A stretch of DNA of 64,000 bases from Rhodobacteraceae bacterium UBA6213 (lineage in GTDB: Bacteria; Pseudomonadota; Alphaproteobacteria; Rhodobacterales; Rhodobacteraceae), in the NCBI GenBank assembly GCA_002421605.1, contig DISJ01000019.1, forward strand, positions 54,360 through 118,359, read 5' to 3'. The notes under the pieces were generated by a model. That model saw only the letters and a list, made by a program, of their open reading frames with translations, was not told where the DNA came from and did not search any database. The stretch's first letter is position 1. Each line of letters opens with the position of its first letter. Below are positions 1 to 8,913 of this stretch, piece after piece. A program made the translations under genes and the position numbers.

Positions 1-2
1 CG

Positions 3-317
3 CGGCTTCCCTGCCACGGATTATTTATGCGCGCGGAAGACGGCATTATGCTTCTAACCATGTTTCCGCGCACGCGAATGTTGCGGTTTTCTTATTTCCG
101 GCAAGGTCTTGCGGGCTTTGGATCGCTTTTCCCTGGCTACGCGGTGCTGGGGCGCGACCATACCGAAGGCATGTTGCGCGGCTCGGGCGCGGTGCTTGAA
201 CATTTACCCGCGCCAGTCAGCGGTCTGATGGGGCTGGCGCGTGCGACAGGATTCCGCAAAGCGTCAGCAGTGCCTGCGCTGTTTCGCAGCTATCTGATGG
301 ATAAATCCCCCATTTGA
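3..317 (+). CDS. C-terminal fragment of an unidentified protein (runs off left edge)
   Basis: The reading frame is open from the left edge to a TGA at 315-317, so this is most likely the 3' end of a longer gene. An internal ATG at 27 is not a convincing start because nothing resembling a ribosome site precedes it and the frame continues upstream. The visible ~104 residues are rich in aromatic and hydrophobic residues (for example FSYFRQGLAGFGSLFPGY) and show no motif I can assign. Codon choice is GC-rich at third positions, like the neighbours, which supports real coding. It converges on the ABC ATPase gene, with only 12 bases between the two stop codons. No function is proposed. Confidence 0.5.
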   Translation, partial: RLPCHGLFMRAEDGIMLLTMFPRTRMLRFSYFRQGLAGFGSLFPGYAVLGRDHTEGMLRGSGAVLEHLPAPVSGLMGLARATGFRKASAVPALFRSYLMDKSPI

Positions 318-329
318 ACCGCAGTTGTT

Positions 330-1418
330 TCAGCGCGACGCAAAGACAAAACAGCGGTCGCGGCGGATCATAAGCCACATCGGCGTGCCGGGGGCGGGCA
401 AAAATACTCCGGGCACCGAGGCCATCAGCACCGAACCGTCGAAATCCATACCAAATTCCACCAGCGATTCTCGGCCCAGAAACCGCGCGCGCAACACCTG
501 CCCGCGCGCCGCCGTGCCCTCTGCCGCCGTCGGCGCGGGGCCACGCCCGGCGCGGTCGAAATCGAGCTTAAGGTGCTGCGGGCGGATCGCAATTTCCACT
601 TTGGTGCCGTCCCCATGGCCGGGCGCCAGAAAGGCACCAAACGCGGTATCGATCAGCGCGCCCTGCACCCGGCCACTGAGGATGTTGAGATCAGAAAAGA
701 AGGCCGCAGCTTCGCGGTCTGCCGGGGCGTTGTAGATATTGTAGGGCGCACCGCGCTGCACGATCTGGCCAGCACGCATCAGCAAGATCTGGTCGGCCAT
801 CCGCATTGCCTCGTGCGGCTCATGCGTGACCAGCAGCACTGCGGCCCCTTCCTCTTTCAGCAGCGCAAGGGTTTCGTCGCGGATCGCATCGCGCAGGCGT
901 TCGTCGAGCCCAGAGAACGGCTCATCCATCAACAGAATACGCGGGCGCGGTGCCAACGCGCGCGCCAGCGCCACGCGTTGCTGCTCGCCCCCTGACAGCG
1001 CGTGTGGATAGCTTTGCGCGTGGTGCTGCATATGCACCCGCTCCAACAATTCCGCCACCCGGCGCGCCTGATCGGGGCGCGCACCGTGCAGCCCGAATGC
1101 CACGTTCTGGGCCACTGTCAGATGCGGGAAAAGCGCAAAGTCCTGAAACATCAGGCCAACGCCGCGCCGCTCGGGCGGAAGTTGCAGACCGGGGCCCGCA
1201 ATCGGCGTGCCGTCAACCCGGATCACCCCTGCATCGGCGGCATCGACCCCGGCAATGATCCGCAGTGCAGTGGTTTTACCGCACCCCGATGGCCCAAGCA
1301 AACAGCTGACCTGCCCCGCAGCGACCTCGAAGGAAATCCCGCGCAGCACCTGCCGTGCGCCGAACGCTCGGGTAAGATCCTGCACCTCAAGCCGGGAAGA
1401 AGGCGACGGTTGCGACAC
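330..1418 (-). CDS. ABC transporter ATP-binding protein, FbpC/PotA-like
   Basis: This is the ATPase subunit of an importer of the Fe3+/spermidine/putrescine class, driving uptake from the cytoplasmic face. It has Walker A GPSGCGKTT, a Q-loop (MFQDFALFPHLT), the signature LSGGEQQRVALARALA, Walker B ILLMDEPFSGLD and the switch histidine in LLVTHEPHEA. These are followed by a C-terminal TOBE-like region from about residue 240. The 362-residue length is normal for the FbpC/PotA group. The start is a GTG at 1418 that reads VSQPSPSS; the ribosome site before it is weak. No permease or binding protein is visible beside it, so the substrate cannot be deduced. The partial gene to its left converges and is not its partner. 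Confidence 0.85.
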   Translation of the reverse strand: MSQPSPSSRLEVQDLTRAFGARQVLRGISFEVAAGQVSCLLGPSGCGKTTALRIIAGVDAADAGVIRVDGTPIAGPGLQLPPERRGVGLMFQDFALFPHLTVAQNVAFGLHGARPDQARRVAELLERVHMQHHAQSYPHALSGGEQQRVALARALAPRPRILLMDEPFSGLDERLRDAIRDETLALLKEEGAAVLLVTHEPHEAMRMADQILLMRAGQIVQRGAPYNIYNAPADREAAAFFSDLNILSGRVQGALIDTAFGAFLAPGHGDGTKVEIAIRPQHLKLDFDRAGRGPAPTAAEGTAARGQVLRARFLGRESLVEFGMDFDGSVLMASVPGVFLPAPGTPMWLMIRRDRCFVFASR

Positions 1419-1501
1419 GCGACTATCCGATCAATTCACTCAGGCTTCCCCGATACCAGCGCCGCCTAGGCCGTGCAAGCAAAGCGGCGCGGGCGCAGGC
1501 C

Positions 1502-2281
1502 TTAGAACGTTGCGTTGAACGCGCCGCCATCCAGAAGAATGTTCTGGCCCACGATGTACCCAGCATGTGCCGAGCATAAAAACGCGCAGGCCGCGCCGAA
1601 CTCGGCGGGGGTGCCGTAGCGCCCGGCGGGGATACCCGCGGCACGCCGCGCAGCAGCTTCGGCTGGGGTGATGCCGTCGCGCGCGGCGGCACCAGCATCA
1701 AGCGCCGTGGCGCGGTCGGTGGCGTGCAGGCCGGGCAGCAGGTTGTTGATCGTCACCCCATTGCGCGCCACTTGCCGCGCGGTTCCGGCCACAAAGCCGG
1801 TCAACCCGGCGCGCGCGGTATTGGAAAGGCCAAGTTCGGCAATCGGCGATTTTACCGCGGCCGAAGTGATGTTGACGACCCTGCCCCACCCACGCTCGAT
1901 CATGCCGGGAAGGCACGCCTGCATCAGTGCCACAGGGGTCAGCATGTTGGCATCAATCGCGCGCAGAAAATCGTCCCGGCTCCATGTCTGCCAGTGACCG
2001 GGCGGAGGCCCGCCGGCGTTGGTGACCAGAATATCCACCGCGCCAGCCGCCGCCAGCACCTGCGCGCGCGTCTCAGGCTCGGTAATATCGCCCACCACGG
2101 CGTTAACCTTTACGCCGTGGCGGGCGGCAATCTCGCGTGCCGCTGCGTTCAACGCCTCGCCACCACGCGCGTTGATGACAAGGTCAACGCCGGCCGCCGC
2201 CAGCGCCTCGGCCACACCACGCCCAAGCCCCTTTGATGCCGCCGTAACAAGCGCGCGGCGCCCGCTGATACCCAAATCCAT
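1502..2281 (-). CDS. SDR-family oxidoreductase with substituted catalytic Tyr and Lys
   Basis: This is a short-chain dehydrogenase/reductase of about 259 residues. It has the cofactor motif TAASKGLGRG (residues 13-22), the NAGG motif near 88-91 and the catalytic-region serine at about 140 in NITSAAVKS. Where the family normally has Tyr-x-x-x-Lys, the sequence reads S153-N-T-A-R157, so Ser replaces Tyr and Arg replaces Lys at the exact spacing. The C-terminal FLCSAHAGYIVGQNILLDGG is typical of FabG-like SDRs. The ATG at 2281 is chosen because AAGGAG lies 7-8 bases upstream; the longer frame to 2404 would overlap the divergent gene. The substrate is unknown. It may be a non-classical SDR with altered or lost chemistry. 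Confidence 0.85.
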   Translation of the reverse strand: MDLGISGRRALVTAASKGLGRGVAEALAAAGVDLVINARGGEALNAAAREIAARHGVKVNAVVGDITEPETRAQVLAAAGAVDILVTNAGGPPPGHWQTWSRDDFLRAIDANMLTPVALMQACLPGMIERGWGRVVNITSAAVKSPIAELGLSNTARAGLTGFVAGTARQVARNGVTINNLLPGLHATDRATALDAGAAARDGITPAEAAARRAAGIPAGRYGTPAEFGAACAFLCSAHAGYIVGQNILLDGGAFNATF

Positions 2282-2396
2282 CGATCTCTCCTTGTTTCGA
2301 CAACCCGCGACTTGACGCCCCACGGTCAAAGGGCAATACCCACATTTGCTATTTGATGCCAGTTCGCGGCGCCATAGCAAGGATCGAGGTTCCTGT

Positions 2397-3401
2397 ATGA
2401 CCAACCAGAATCCAGCGCCGCTTCCCGGTCAGCCCGCGCATGTGTTCGAGGCCGAAGCGATTTGTGTCACCAGCGGCGCCAACCACGGCGATCCGCTAGG
2501 CGCACCAGAAGCTTGCCTGCAGGGTGACGTTTACCAGCTTTCGCGTAATGCCGTGCCCGCGCGGCTGGTGCTGGCCACGGGCGGTGCCGGGCAAAGCGTA
2601 GCCGCGGGGTCGCAAATCGGCGCGCCGGGCGACGCGGTGGCGCTGGTTGCGCGCCACGTGCTGATGGCGCCAGACGGCGACACCGTCGATATCCTGATCA
2701 TTGAACACGAGGTTAGCGGACGGCTTTACGCGCTGCCGCTTTCACCGATTGCACCGCGCACTGATTACACGCTGCTCGAGTCGCAGCGCGACCCGGATGC
2801 GGCGCGGCTTTCAGACCTGATCTGCGTCGCCTTCTGCACCGGTACGCTAATCACGCTGGCCGGTGGCGAACAGCGCGCGATCGAGGCGTTGCGCCCGGGC
2901 GACCGGGTGCTGACCCGCGATTCCGGCCCGCAACCCTTGCGCTTTGTCGGCAAGGCCAGCCTGCGCGCGCTTGGCAGCGCTGCCCCGGTTGTGATTGCGG
3001 CGGGCACGCTTGGCAACGAGGGCGATCTGGTGGTCAGCCCGCATCACCGTATCTTTCTGTATCGGCGGGGCGCACAGCGGCTTGGCGATACCTCCGAGAT
3101 ACTCGTGCAGGCCAAGCATTTGATCGATGGCGAAAGCGTTTGGCGGCGCGAAGGGGGCCATGTCGATTACTACAGCCTCGTCTTTGATCGCCATGAGATC
3201 ATCTATGCCGAGGGAATTCCGTGCGAAAGCCTGCAGGTCAGCGAAGCGATGCTGCACCTGATGCCCGAGGCCATGTCCGAAAGCCTGCGCGCAGACTTTC
3301 CAGGGCTTCGCCACCGCCCGCATTTTGGCACCGAAGCGGGGCGCGCACAGTTTGATGCCGCCACCCGCGCCGCGCTTTTCAAGAAACGTGACCGCGACTA
3401 G
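2397..3401 (+). CDS. Hint (hedgehog/intein) domain protein
   Basis: This 334-residue protein has a central Hint_2-type domain that starts at the block around Cys147 (AFCTGTLITLAGGEQ) and continues through ALRPGDRVLTRDSGPQPLRFVG. It then has a histidine-containing VSPHHRIFL motif and the CESLQVSEAMLHLMP region. Proteins of this kind are abundant in Rhodobacteraceae and resemble self-processing autoproteolytic modules. Their roles are mostly uncharacterised, and some are exported. The first ~140 residues form a separate N-terminal part without a clear signal peptide. The ATG at 2397 follows GGATCGAGG and gives MTNQNPAPLP. The gene is divergent from the SDR gene and lies 57 bases upstream of prfC. 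Confidence 0.8.
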   Translation: MTNQNPAPLPGQPAHVFEAEAICVTSGANHGDPLGAPEACLQGDVYQLSRNAVPARLVLATGGAGQSVAAGSQIGAPGDAVALVARHVLMAPDGDTVDILIIEHEVSGRLYALPLSPIAPRTDYTLLESQRDPDAARLSDLICVAFCTGTLITLAGGEQRAIEALRPGDRVLTRDSGPQPLRFVGKASLRALGSAAPVVIAAGTLGNEGDLVVSPHHRIFLYRRGAQRLGDTSEILVQAKHLIDGESVWRREGGHVDYYSLVFDRHEIIYAEGIPCESLQVSEAMLHLMPEAMSESLRADFPGLRHRPHFGTEAGRAQFDAATRAALFKKRDRD

Positions 3402-3458
3402 GTTGCGGGAACGCCCGCGCGCTTGCGTGGTTCTGCGGCAGCGGCTACACCGCGCGCC

Positions 3459-5054
3459 ATGAACACGCCCGCCCCCCTCCCGCCCGAAATCGCCCGCCGC
3501 CGGACATTCGCGATCATTTCGCACCCCGACGCCGGCAAGACCACGTTGACCGAAAAATTCCTGCTGTTTGGCGGCGCGATTCAGATGGCCGGTCAGGTGC
3601 GCGCCAAAGGCGAGGCGCGCCGCACGCGGTCTGACTTCATGAAGATCGAGGCCGACCGCGGCATCTCGGTTTCGGCCTCGGCGATGAGCTTTGATTTCGG
3701 GCGCTTTCGTTTCAACCTCGTCGATACCCCCGGCCACTCGGATTTTTCCGAAGACACGTATCGCACGCTGACCGCCGTCGATGCCGCGATCATGGTGATT
3801 GACGGCGCGAAGGGCGTGGAAAGCCAGACCCGCAAGCTTTTTGAGGTTTGCCGTCTGCGCGATCTGCCGATTCTGACCTTTTGTAACAAGATGGATCGCG
3901 AAAGCCGCGATACCTTCGACATCATCGACGAGATTCAGCAGAATCTGGCGATCGACGTGGCCCCCGCCTCGTGGCCGATCGGTCAGGGGCGCGATTTCAT
4001 CGGCTGCTACGACATTCTGCATGATCGGCTGGAACTGATGGACCGCGCCGACCGCAACCGGGTGGCAGAAAGCATCAAGATCGACGGTTTGGCCGACCCG
4101 AAACTGGCCGAGCTTGTGCCCGCCGAACTTCTGGCGAAACTGCGCGAAGAGCTGGAAGTCGCGCGCGAGCTTTTGCCCACTTTCGACCGCCAGAGCCTGC
4201 TTGAAGGTCACATGACGCCGATCTGGTTCGGTTCGGCGATCAACTCGTTCGGGGTGCGCGAACTGATGCAGGGCATCGCCGAGTTTGGGCCAGAGCCGCA
4301 ACCCCAGCGCGCCGAATCTCGCCGCGTCGCACCGGGCGAGGCGGCGGTGACTGGCGTGGTCTTCAAGGTTCAAGCCAATATGGACCCCAAGCACCGCGAC
4401 CGCGTGGCATTTGTGCGCCTAGCCTCGGGGCATTTCCAGCGCGGCATGAAACTGCTGCATGTGCGCAGCAAAAAGCCGATGGCGGTTTCAAATCCGGTGC
4501 TGTTTCTGGCCGCTGACCGCGAATTGGCTGAAGAAGCCTGGGCGGGCGACATTATCGGCATCCCCAACCACGGCCAGTTGCGCATCGGCGATGCGCTGAC
4601 CGAGGGCGAGGCGCTGCGCTTTACCGGCATCCCGTCCTTCGCGCCAGAACTGCTGCAAGGCGTGCGCGCGCTTGACCCGATGAAGGCCAAGCACCTTGAT
4701 AAGGCGCTGACCCAGTTCGCCGAAGAAGGTGCTGCCAAGGTCTTCAAACCGATGCTGGGGTCTGGCTTTATCGTCGGTGTGGTAGGTGCCCTGCAATTCG
4801 AGGTGCTGGCCAGCCGGATCGAGCAGGAATACGGGCTTCCGGTGCGCTTTGAGCCGTCGCAATTCACCTCGGCACGCTGGGTAACCGGGCCGAAGGACGA
4901 GGTGGAAAAGTTCGTGAACGTGAACAAACAGCACATCGCGCGTGACAGCGATGGCGACCTCGTCTTCCTCACCCGCCTGCAATGGGACATCGATCGGATT
5001 GGGCGCGACTATCCGGCGCTGAAGCTGACGGCAACGAAAGAGATGATGGTGTGA
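3459..5054 (+). CDS. prfC: Peptide chain release factor 3 (GTPase)
   Basis: RF3 is the translational GTPase that recycles RF1/RF2 from the ribosome after peptide release. The G1 motif is HPDAGKTT (about residues 20-27). The switch/G2 region includes KIEADRGISVSASAMSF, G3 is DTPGHSDF and G4 is NKMDRESRD. The EF-Tu-like domain 2 and the RF3-specific C-terminal domain (LGSGFIVGVVGALQFEVL) follow. At 531 residues it has full family length. The start at 3459 (MNTPAPLPPEIARRRTF) fits other RF3 proteins; 12 further codons open upstream are unlikely to be used. It converges with the dgt-like gene. Confidence 0.96.
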   Translation: MNTPAPLPPEIARRRTFAIISHPDAGKTTLTEKFLLFGGAIQMAGQVRAKGEARRTRSDFMKIEADRGISVSASAMSFDFGRFRFNLVDTPGHSDFSEDTYRTLTAVDAAIMVIDGAKGVESQTRKLFEVCRLRDLPILTFCNKMDRESRDTFDIIDEIQQNLAIDVAPASWPIGQGRDFIGCYDILHDRLELMDRADRNRVAESIKIDGLADPKLAELVPAELLAKLREELEVARELLPTFDRQSLLEGHMTPIWFGSAINSFGVRELMQGIAEFGPEPQPQRAESRRVAPGEAAVTGVVFKVQANMDPKHRDRVAFVRLASGHFQRGMKLLHVRSKKPMAVSNPVLFLAADRELAEEAWAGDIIGIPNHGQLRIGDALTEGEALRFTGIPSFAPELLQGVRALDPMKAKHLDKALTQFAEEGAAKVFKPMLGSGFIVGVVGALQFEVLASRIEQEYGLPVRFEPSQFTSARWVTGPKDEVEKFVNVNKQHIARDSDGDLVFLTRLQWDIDRIGRDYPALKLTATKEMMV

Positions 5055-5157
5055 GGGGCGGGCTGGTATTTTCGGGGCGCCTACCGCGCTAGCGCAGCCC
5101 CTTTGGCGCGGGTCTGAGCTTCCCTGCGTCAATGACTCTGGGCCAAACGAAGCGCCC

Positions 5158-6327
5158 CTACCCCACCAGCCGCCCAAATTCCTGAATCGCAAACCGGTCC
5201 GTCATCCCCGCCACGTAGTCCAGCACCACGCGGGCAAGGGCGGTTTCGTCGTGGGCTTTGGCCACGTCTCCCTGCCAGTCTTCGGGAAGCAGCTCGGGCT
5301 GGCGAAGGAACAGAGGGAAAAGCGCGTTGATCATCGCCGTCACCCGCTCGCGCTCGGCCACCACGGTGGGGGCACGGTACATGCGGGTGAAGAGGAAACT
5401 TTTGATCGACTTGAGGTTTTGATACAGCGGCTTGGAAAAGCGGATGATCGTCCCCTCCATCGCGCGAATATCATCGACGCTGCTGGGATCGAGTGCGGCA
5501 AGGCGGTTTTCGGCCACCGCGATCACATCTTCGACCATCACTCCGAATACGCGGCGCAGCGATTCATGGCGCCGGCGGGTGGCATCGAGGCCCGGGTAAA
5601 GGCGGTCAACCTCGCCAAAAGCCGGGCCGACCAGCGGCAGCTCCATCAAATCGGACTCGCTGAACAACCCGGCGCGCAGGCCGTCGTGCAGGTCATGGTG
5701 GTTATAGGCCACATCGTCGGCCACCGCGGCCACTTGCGCCTCGGCACTGGCGTTGGTGGCCAGTTCCAGGTCCCATTCGCTGTCACACTCGGCCAGCGCG
5801 TAGGGAAGGAGCGCGCGGTCGGGCACCGAATGTGCGCCCGCGCCGCCGATCACCGGGCCGTTGTGTTTGGCGATGCCTTCCAGCGTTTCCCAGGTCAGGT
5901 TCAACCCGTCAAAACCCGCATAATGGCGCTCCAGCCGGGTGACGATGCGGATGGCCTGCGCGTTGTGGTCGAACCCGCCGTAGGGCGCCATCAGCAGCGC
6001 CAGCGCGTCTTCGCCGGTATGGCCGAAGGGCGGGTGGCCAAGGTCGTGAGCCAGCGCCACGGCCTCGGCCAGATCGGTGTTCAGCCCCAAAACCCCGGCG
6101 ATGGTGCGCGCGACCTGCGCCACCTCGATCGTGTGGGTCAGGCGGGTACGGTAATAATCGCCCTCGTGTTCAACAAAAACCTGCGTCTTGTGTTTCAGCC
6201 GCCGGAAGGCGGAGGAATGGATGATCCGGTCGCGGTCGCGCTGAAACGGCGAGCGAAAGGTTGAGATGCTTTCGCTATGAAGCCGCCCCCGGCTGGCGGC
6301 CGGATCGCAGGCATAAGGTTTCAGCAT
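5158..6327 (-). CDS. dgt: dGTP triphosphohydrolase-like HD-domain protein
   Basis: This HD-superfamily hydrolase of the Dgt family would cleave dGTP/dNTPs to deoxynucleoside and triphosphate and so help set dNTP pools. At 389 residues it has the N-terminal SRGRLHSE and FQRDRDRIIHSSAFRRLKHKTQVF blocks that typify the family. The metal-binding HD sequence is RLTHTIEVAQVAR plus AVALAHDLGHPPFGHTGE, and a second region is ADDVAYNHHDLHDGL. The start at 6327 (MLKPYACDPA) has GGAGG 7 bases upstream; a longer in-frame extension to 6411 would overlap the divergent Fe-S carrier gene. Substrate preference cannot be read from sequence, since many alphaproteobacterial members are annotated only as dGTPase-like. 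Confidence 0.93.
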   Translation of the reverse strand: MLKPYACDPAASRGRLHSESISTFRSPFQRDRDRIIHSSAFRRLKHKTQVFVEHEGDYYRTRLTHTIEVAQVARTIAGVLGLNTDLAEAVALAHDLGHPPFGHTGEDALALLMAPYGGFDHNAQAIRIVTRLERHYAGFDGLNLTWETLEGIAKHNGPVIGGAGAHSVPDRALLPYALAECDSEWDLELATNASAEAQVAAVADDVAYNHHDLHDGLRAGLFSESDLMELPLVGPAFGEVDRLYPGLDATRRRHESLRRVFGVMVEDVIAVAENRLAALDPSSVDDIRAMEGTIIRFSKPLYQNLKSIKSFLFTRMYRAPTVVAERERVTAMINALFPLFLRQPELLPEDWQGDVAKAHDETALARVVLDYVAGMTDRFAIQEFGRLVG

Positions 6328-6398
6328 TGTCCCCTCCGGCTTGTTCCGGCTTTTGTTCCTTCCTATATCGTGCAGGCACACCAGCTTGGAAAGCCCCG

Positions 6399-6722
6399 AT
6401 GATCCTGCCACCCAAGGTTACCGCCCGCGCCTTCGCCCGCCTTGCCGCGATTAATTCGGGCCGCGATATGCGGCCTTTGCGCGTGGCTGTGTCGGGGGGA
6501 GGCTGTTCGGGGTTTCAGTATGAGATCGATTTTGGCACGCCCGCGCCGGATGATCTGGTGCTGGAGGGTGACGGCCAGCAGGTGTTGATCGACCCGGTTT
6601 CGCTGCCGTTTCTTGCCGGGGCCAGCATCGACTTTTCTGAAGAATTGATCGGCGCGCGCTTTGTGGTGGAAAATCCCAATGCGACCGCCTCTTGCGGCTG
6701 CGGCACCTCTTTTTCGATCTAA
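6399..6722 (+). CDS. erpA: HesB/IscA-family iron-sulfur carrier (ErpA-like)
   Basis: This A-type carrier receives and delivers Fe-S clusters to apo-proteins in the cytoplasm. It is short (107 residues) and has the three conserved cysteines: one in VSGGGCSGFQYEI and two in the C-terminal SCGCGTSFSI. The intervening FLAGASIDFSEELIGARF block is typical of the family. The start at 6399 gives MILPPKVTARAFARL. It is divergent from the dGTPase gene with 71 bases between starts. It could equally be called IscA or an insertion protein; ErpA is the usual name for the stand-alone member. Fe-S-rich enzymes downstream in the window (NarGH, PFOR) would be among possible clients, which is an inference. Confidence 0.9.
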   Translation: MILPPKVTARAFARLAAINSGRDMRPLRVAVSGGGCSGFQYEIDFGTPAPDDLVLEGDGQQVLIDPVSLPFLAGASIDFSEELIGARFVVENPNATASCGCGTSFSI

Positions 6723-6894
6723 GGGTGCGCGTAACACGCGCGTTAACAAAGCTAACGGCCTGTTATTAAATACTTTTGCCTGCGTTATTAACGAATTTGA
6801 AAGCCACTTTGCGCTGCGGCGACCACCCCGGCACCTAGAAGCCCTACCCATCGCGGCGATCCCGGCCTAAAAAGGAACAAACGCGAGGTAGCCC

Positions 6895-7674
6895 ATGAAG
6901 ATTGCCACCTTCAACATCAACGGCATCAAGGCCCGGCTTGAGGCGGTGAGCACTTGGCTGGGCGAGGAACGCCCCGATGTGGCGCTGCTGCAAGAGATCA
7001 AGACGGTGGACGAGGGCTTTCCGCGCGAGGCCATTGAAGACCTTGGCTACCGCGTTGAAACGCATGGGCAAAAGGGCTTTAACGGGGTGGCGATCCTGTC
7101 GCGGTTGCCGCTTGAGGATGTGGTGCGCGGCTTGCCGGGGGACGAGGGCGATGAACAGGCGCGCTGGATCGAGGCCACGGTGATCGGGCTGAAAGCGGTG
7201 CGGGTGGTGGCGCTCTATGCGCCCAACGGCAACCCTGCGCCGGGGCCGAAATACGACTACAAACTTGCTTGGCTGGCGCGGGCGCGTGAACGCGCTGCCG
7301 AATTATTGCTGCAAGAAGAACCCTTTGTGCTTGGCGGCGACTGGAACGTGATCGAGCAAGATACCGATGCCGCCCGCCCCGAAGCCTGGCGCGAGGATGC
7401 GCTGGCGCTGCCCGATACCCGCGCCGCCTATCGCCGCCTGATCAACCTTGGTCTGACCAACGGCTTGCGCGCCCGCCACCCCGAGCCAGGGCTATACAGC
7501 TTTTGGGATTTTCAGGCTTGGGCGTGGGAAAAGAACAACGGCATCTTGATTGACCATCTGCTGCTTGCCCCGCAGGCCGCCGACCTTTTGATCGGTGCGG
7601 GCATCGACAAGGATATGCGCGGGCGCACGAAACCTTCGGATCATGTTCCGGTCTGGGTGGAACTAGACGCCTGA
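6895..7674 (+). CDS. xthA: Exodeoxyribonuclease III
   Basis: This is an AP endonuclease/3'-5' exonuclease of base-excision repair, 259 residues. Active-site blocks are visible: MKIATFNINGIKARL at the N-terminus, the metal-binding glutamate in ALLQEIKTVDEGFP, GDWNVIEQDTDA for the Asn/Asp pair, and the C-terminal SDHVPVWVEL with the catalytic histidine. GAGG lies 6-7 bases upstream of the ATG. It stands alone after a 172-base gap and converges with the FAD monooxygenase gene. Confidence 0.95.
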   Translation: MKIATFNINGIKARLEAVSTWLGEERPDVALLQEIKTVDEGFPREAIEDLGYRVETHGQKGFNGVAILSRLPLEDVVRGLPGDEGDEQARWIEATVIGLKAVRVVALYAPNGNPAPGPKYDYKLAWLARARERAAELLLQEEPFVLGGDWNVIEQDTDAARPEAWREDALALPDTRAAYRRLINLGLTNGLRARHPEPGLYSFWDFQAWAWEKNNGILIDHLLLAPQAADLLIGAGIDKDMRGRTKPSDHVPVWVELDA

Positions 7675-7705
7675 TGCGCCAAGGCTTTTCAGCATAAAAT
7701 CTGCG

Positions 7706-8869
7706 CTAGCTGCCTGCACCGTCGGTTGCATCAAACCCGTGCACCCAATCATACCGGTTCAAAAGCGCACCGGGGGCAACCGCGTTCAGCGCGCGCAAGC
7801 CGGTGTGGGCCACGAATCGGCGCACACCGCCAAGGTGATAGTTGCGCGCATTGGCATTGGCCGTTTCGACGATGCGCGCACAGCGCGCCGCGCGGGCGGC
7901 CTTGTAAGAGGCAAAGGCGGCACCAGCGGTTTCGTGGCGCGACAAGCGCTCGGCCATGACCCAGGCATCTTCCAGCGCCATCACCGCGCCTTGCGCCAGA
8001 AACGGCAGCGTCGGATGCGCGGCATCGCCCAGAATCGCGGCACCATGCCCCTGCCAGCGCACCGCGACCGGGTGGCGGAACAGGCCCCAGAGCATCGGTT
8101 CGTCAACCACATCGAGCCAATCGCGCACACGCGGGCAAAACCCGGCAAAGGCCGTGCGCAGCGTTATCGGATCGTCTTGAAGGTTCCAATTTTCTTCAAC
8201 CCAGCGCCGGCGTTCTTCGACCGCCACGATGTTGCGCAGCCCGCCCCCGAGCGGATAGCTGACCAGATGCCGCCCCTGCCCCATGAACAGCTGCACTACG
8301 GGTGCGGCATCAGGTTCGCTGGGAAGGGTTGCGCGCCACGCCACCTGATGCGTGAAAAACGGCATCGCCGCGCCATTCAGCGCCTCGCGCACTTTCGAAT
8401 GCAGACCGTCGGCGCCGATCAGCACCTCGCTTTCGACCTCGGCACCCTGAATCGTGATAAAGCGCGGCGGGTGCGCGCCCAACACGACCCGCTCGACCTC
8501 TTGCAAAAAGCGGAACTGCACGCCTGCGGCGCGCGCGCCTTCGGCCAGAAGCCCAATCAACGCACCGCGGTGCACAAAACGGTATTCGCCCTGTTCCAGC
8601 GACATGCGCGCCACCGGCGCGCCGCTTGGCCCGTCAAACAGCGCAATCGCCTTGCCGCGAGGAGCGATTGCGGCCAAACCTTCGGCCAGCCCGAGCGCGC
8701 GCAGCACGCGCACCCCGTTGGGCGAAATTTGCAGACCTGCGCCAACTTCGCGGATCGCATCGGATTGTTCGTAAACGGTGACCTGCGCACCGCGCAGCGC
8801 CAAGGCACGCGCCACCGCGAGCCCAGCGATTCCCGCGCCCAAAACCGTTATTTCACGTCCGACCAGCAT
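7706..8869 (-). CDS. FAD-dependent monooxygenase (salicylate hydroxylase-like)
   Basis: This single-component flavoprotein hydroxylase (387 residues) would use NAD(P)H and O2 to hydroxylate an aromatic or related substrate. It has an N-terminal dinucleotide fold VLGAGIAGLAVARALALRG ending in the acidic VYEQ, the middle GADGLHSKVREAL (DG motif) and the GD motif ILGDAAHPTLPFLAQGA. The order and spacing match the salicylate/3-hydroxybenzoate hydroxylase group. The start at 8869 (MLVGREITVLG) has GGGAGAG upstream; the frame stays open a further 55 codons but would run into dksA. No ring-cleavage or aromatic catabolism genes are nearby, so the substrate is open. It follows dksA on the same strand, 44 bases away. 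Confidence 0.88.
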   Translation of the reverse strand: MLVGREITVLGAGIAGLAVARALALRGAQVTVYEQSDAIREVGAGLQISPNGVRVLRALGLAEGLAAIAPRGKAIALFDGPSGAPVARMSLEQGEYRFVHRGALIGLLAEGARAAGVQFRFLQEVERVVLGAHPPRFITIQGAEVESEVLIGADGLHSKVREALNGAAMPFFTHQVAWRATLPSEPDAAPVVQLFMGQGRHLVSYPLGGGLRNIVAVEERRRWVEENWNLQDDPITLRTAFAGFCPRVRDWLDVVDEPMLWGLFRHPVAVRWQGHGAAILGDAAHPTLPFLAQGAVMALEDAWVMAERLSRHETAGAAFASYKAARAARCARIVETANANARNYHLGGVRRFVAHTGLRALNAVAPGALLNRYDWVHGFDATDGAGS

Positions 8870-8913
8870 CGGCCGCTCTCCCGCCCTGCCGTGCCCGGTG
8901 CGGGCCTTCGGCA

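Noticed and set aside
2847..4394. 515-codon open frame on the minus strand over Hint and prfC
   Set aside because: It overlaps two strong plus-strand genes, has no protein-family motif, and is explained by high GC in the opposite strand.
6727..6741. GCGCGT-AAC-ACGCGC hairpin after the Fe-S carrier gene
   Set aside because: It is short and not followed by a T-run, so a terminator call is not justified.
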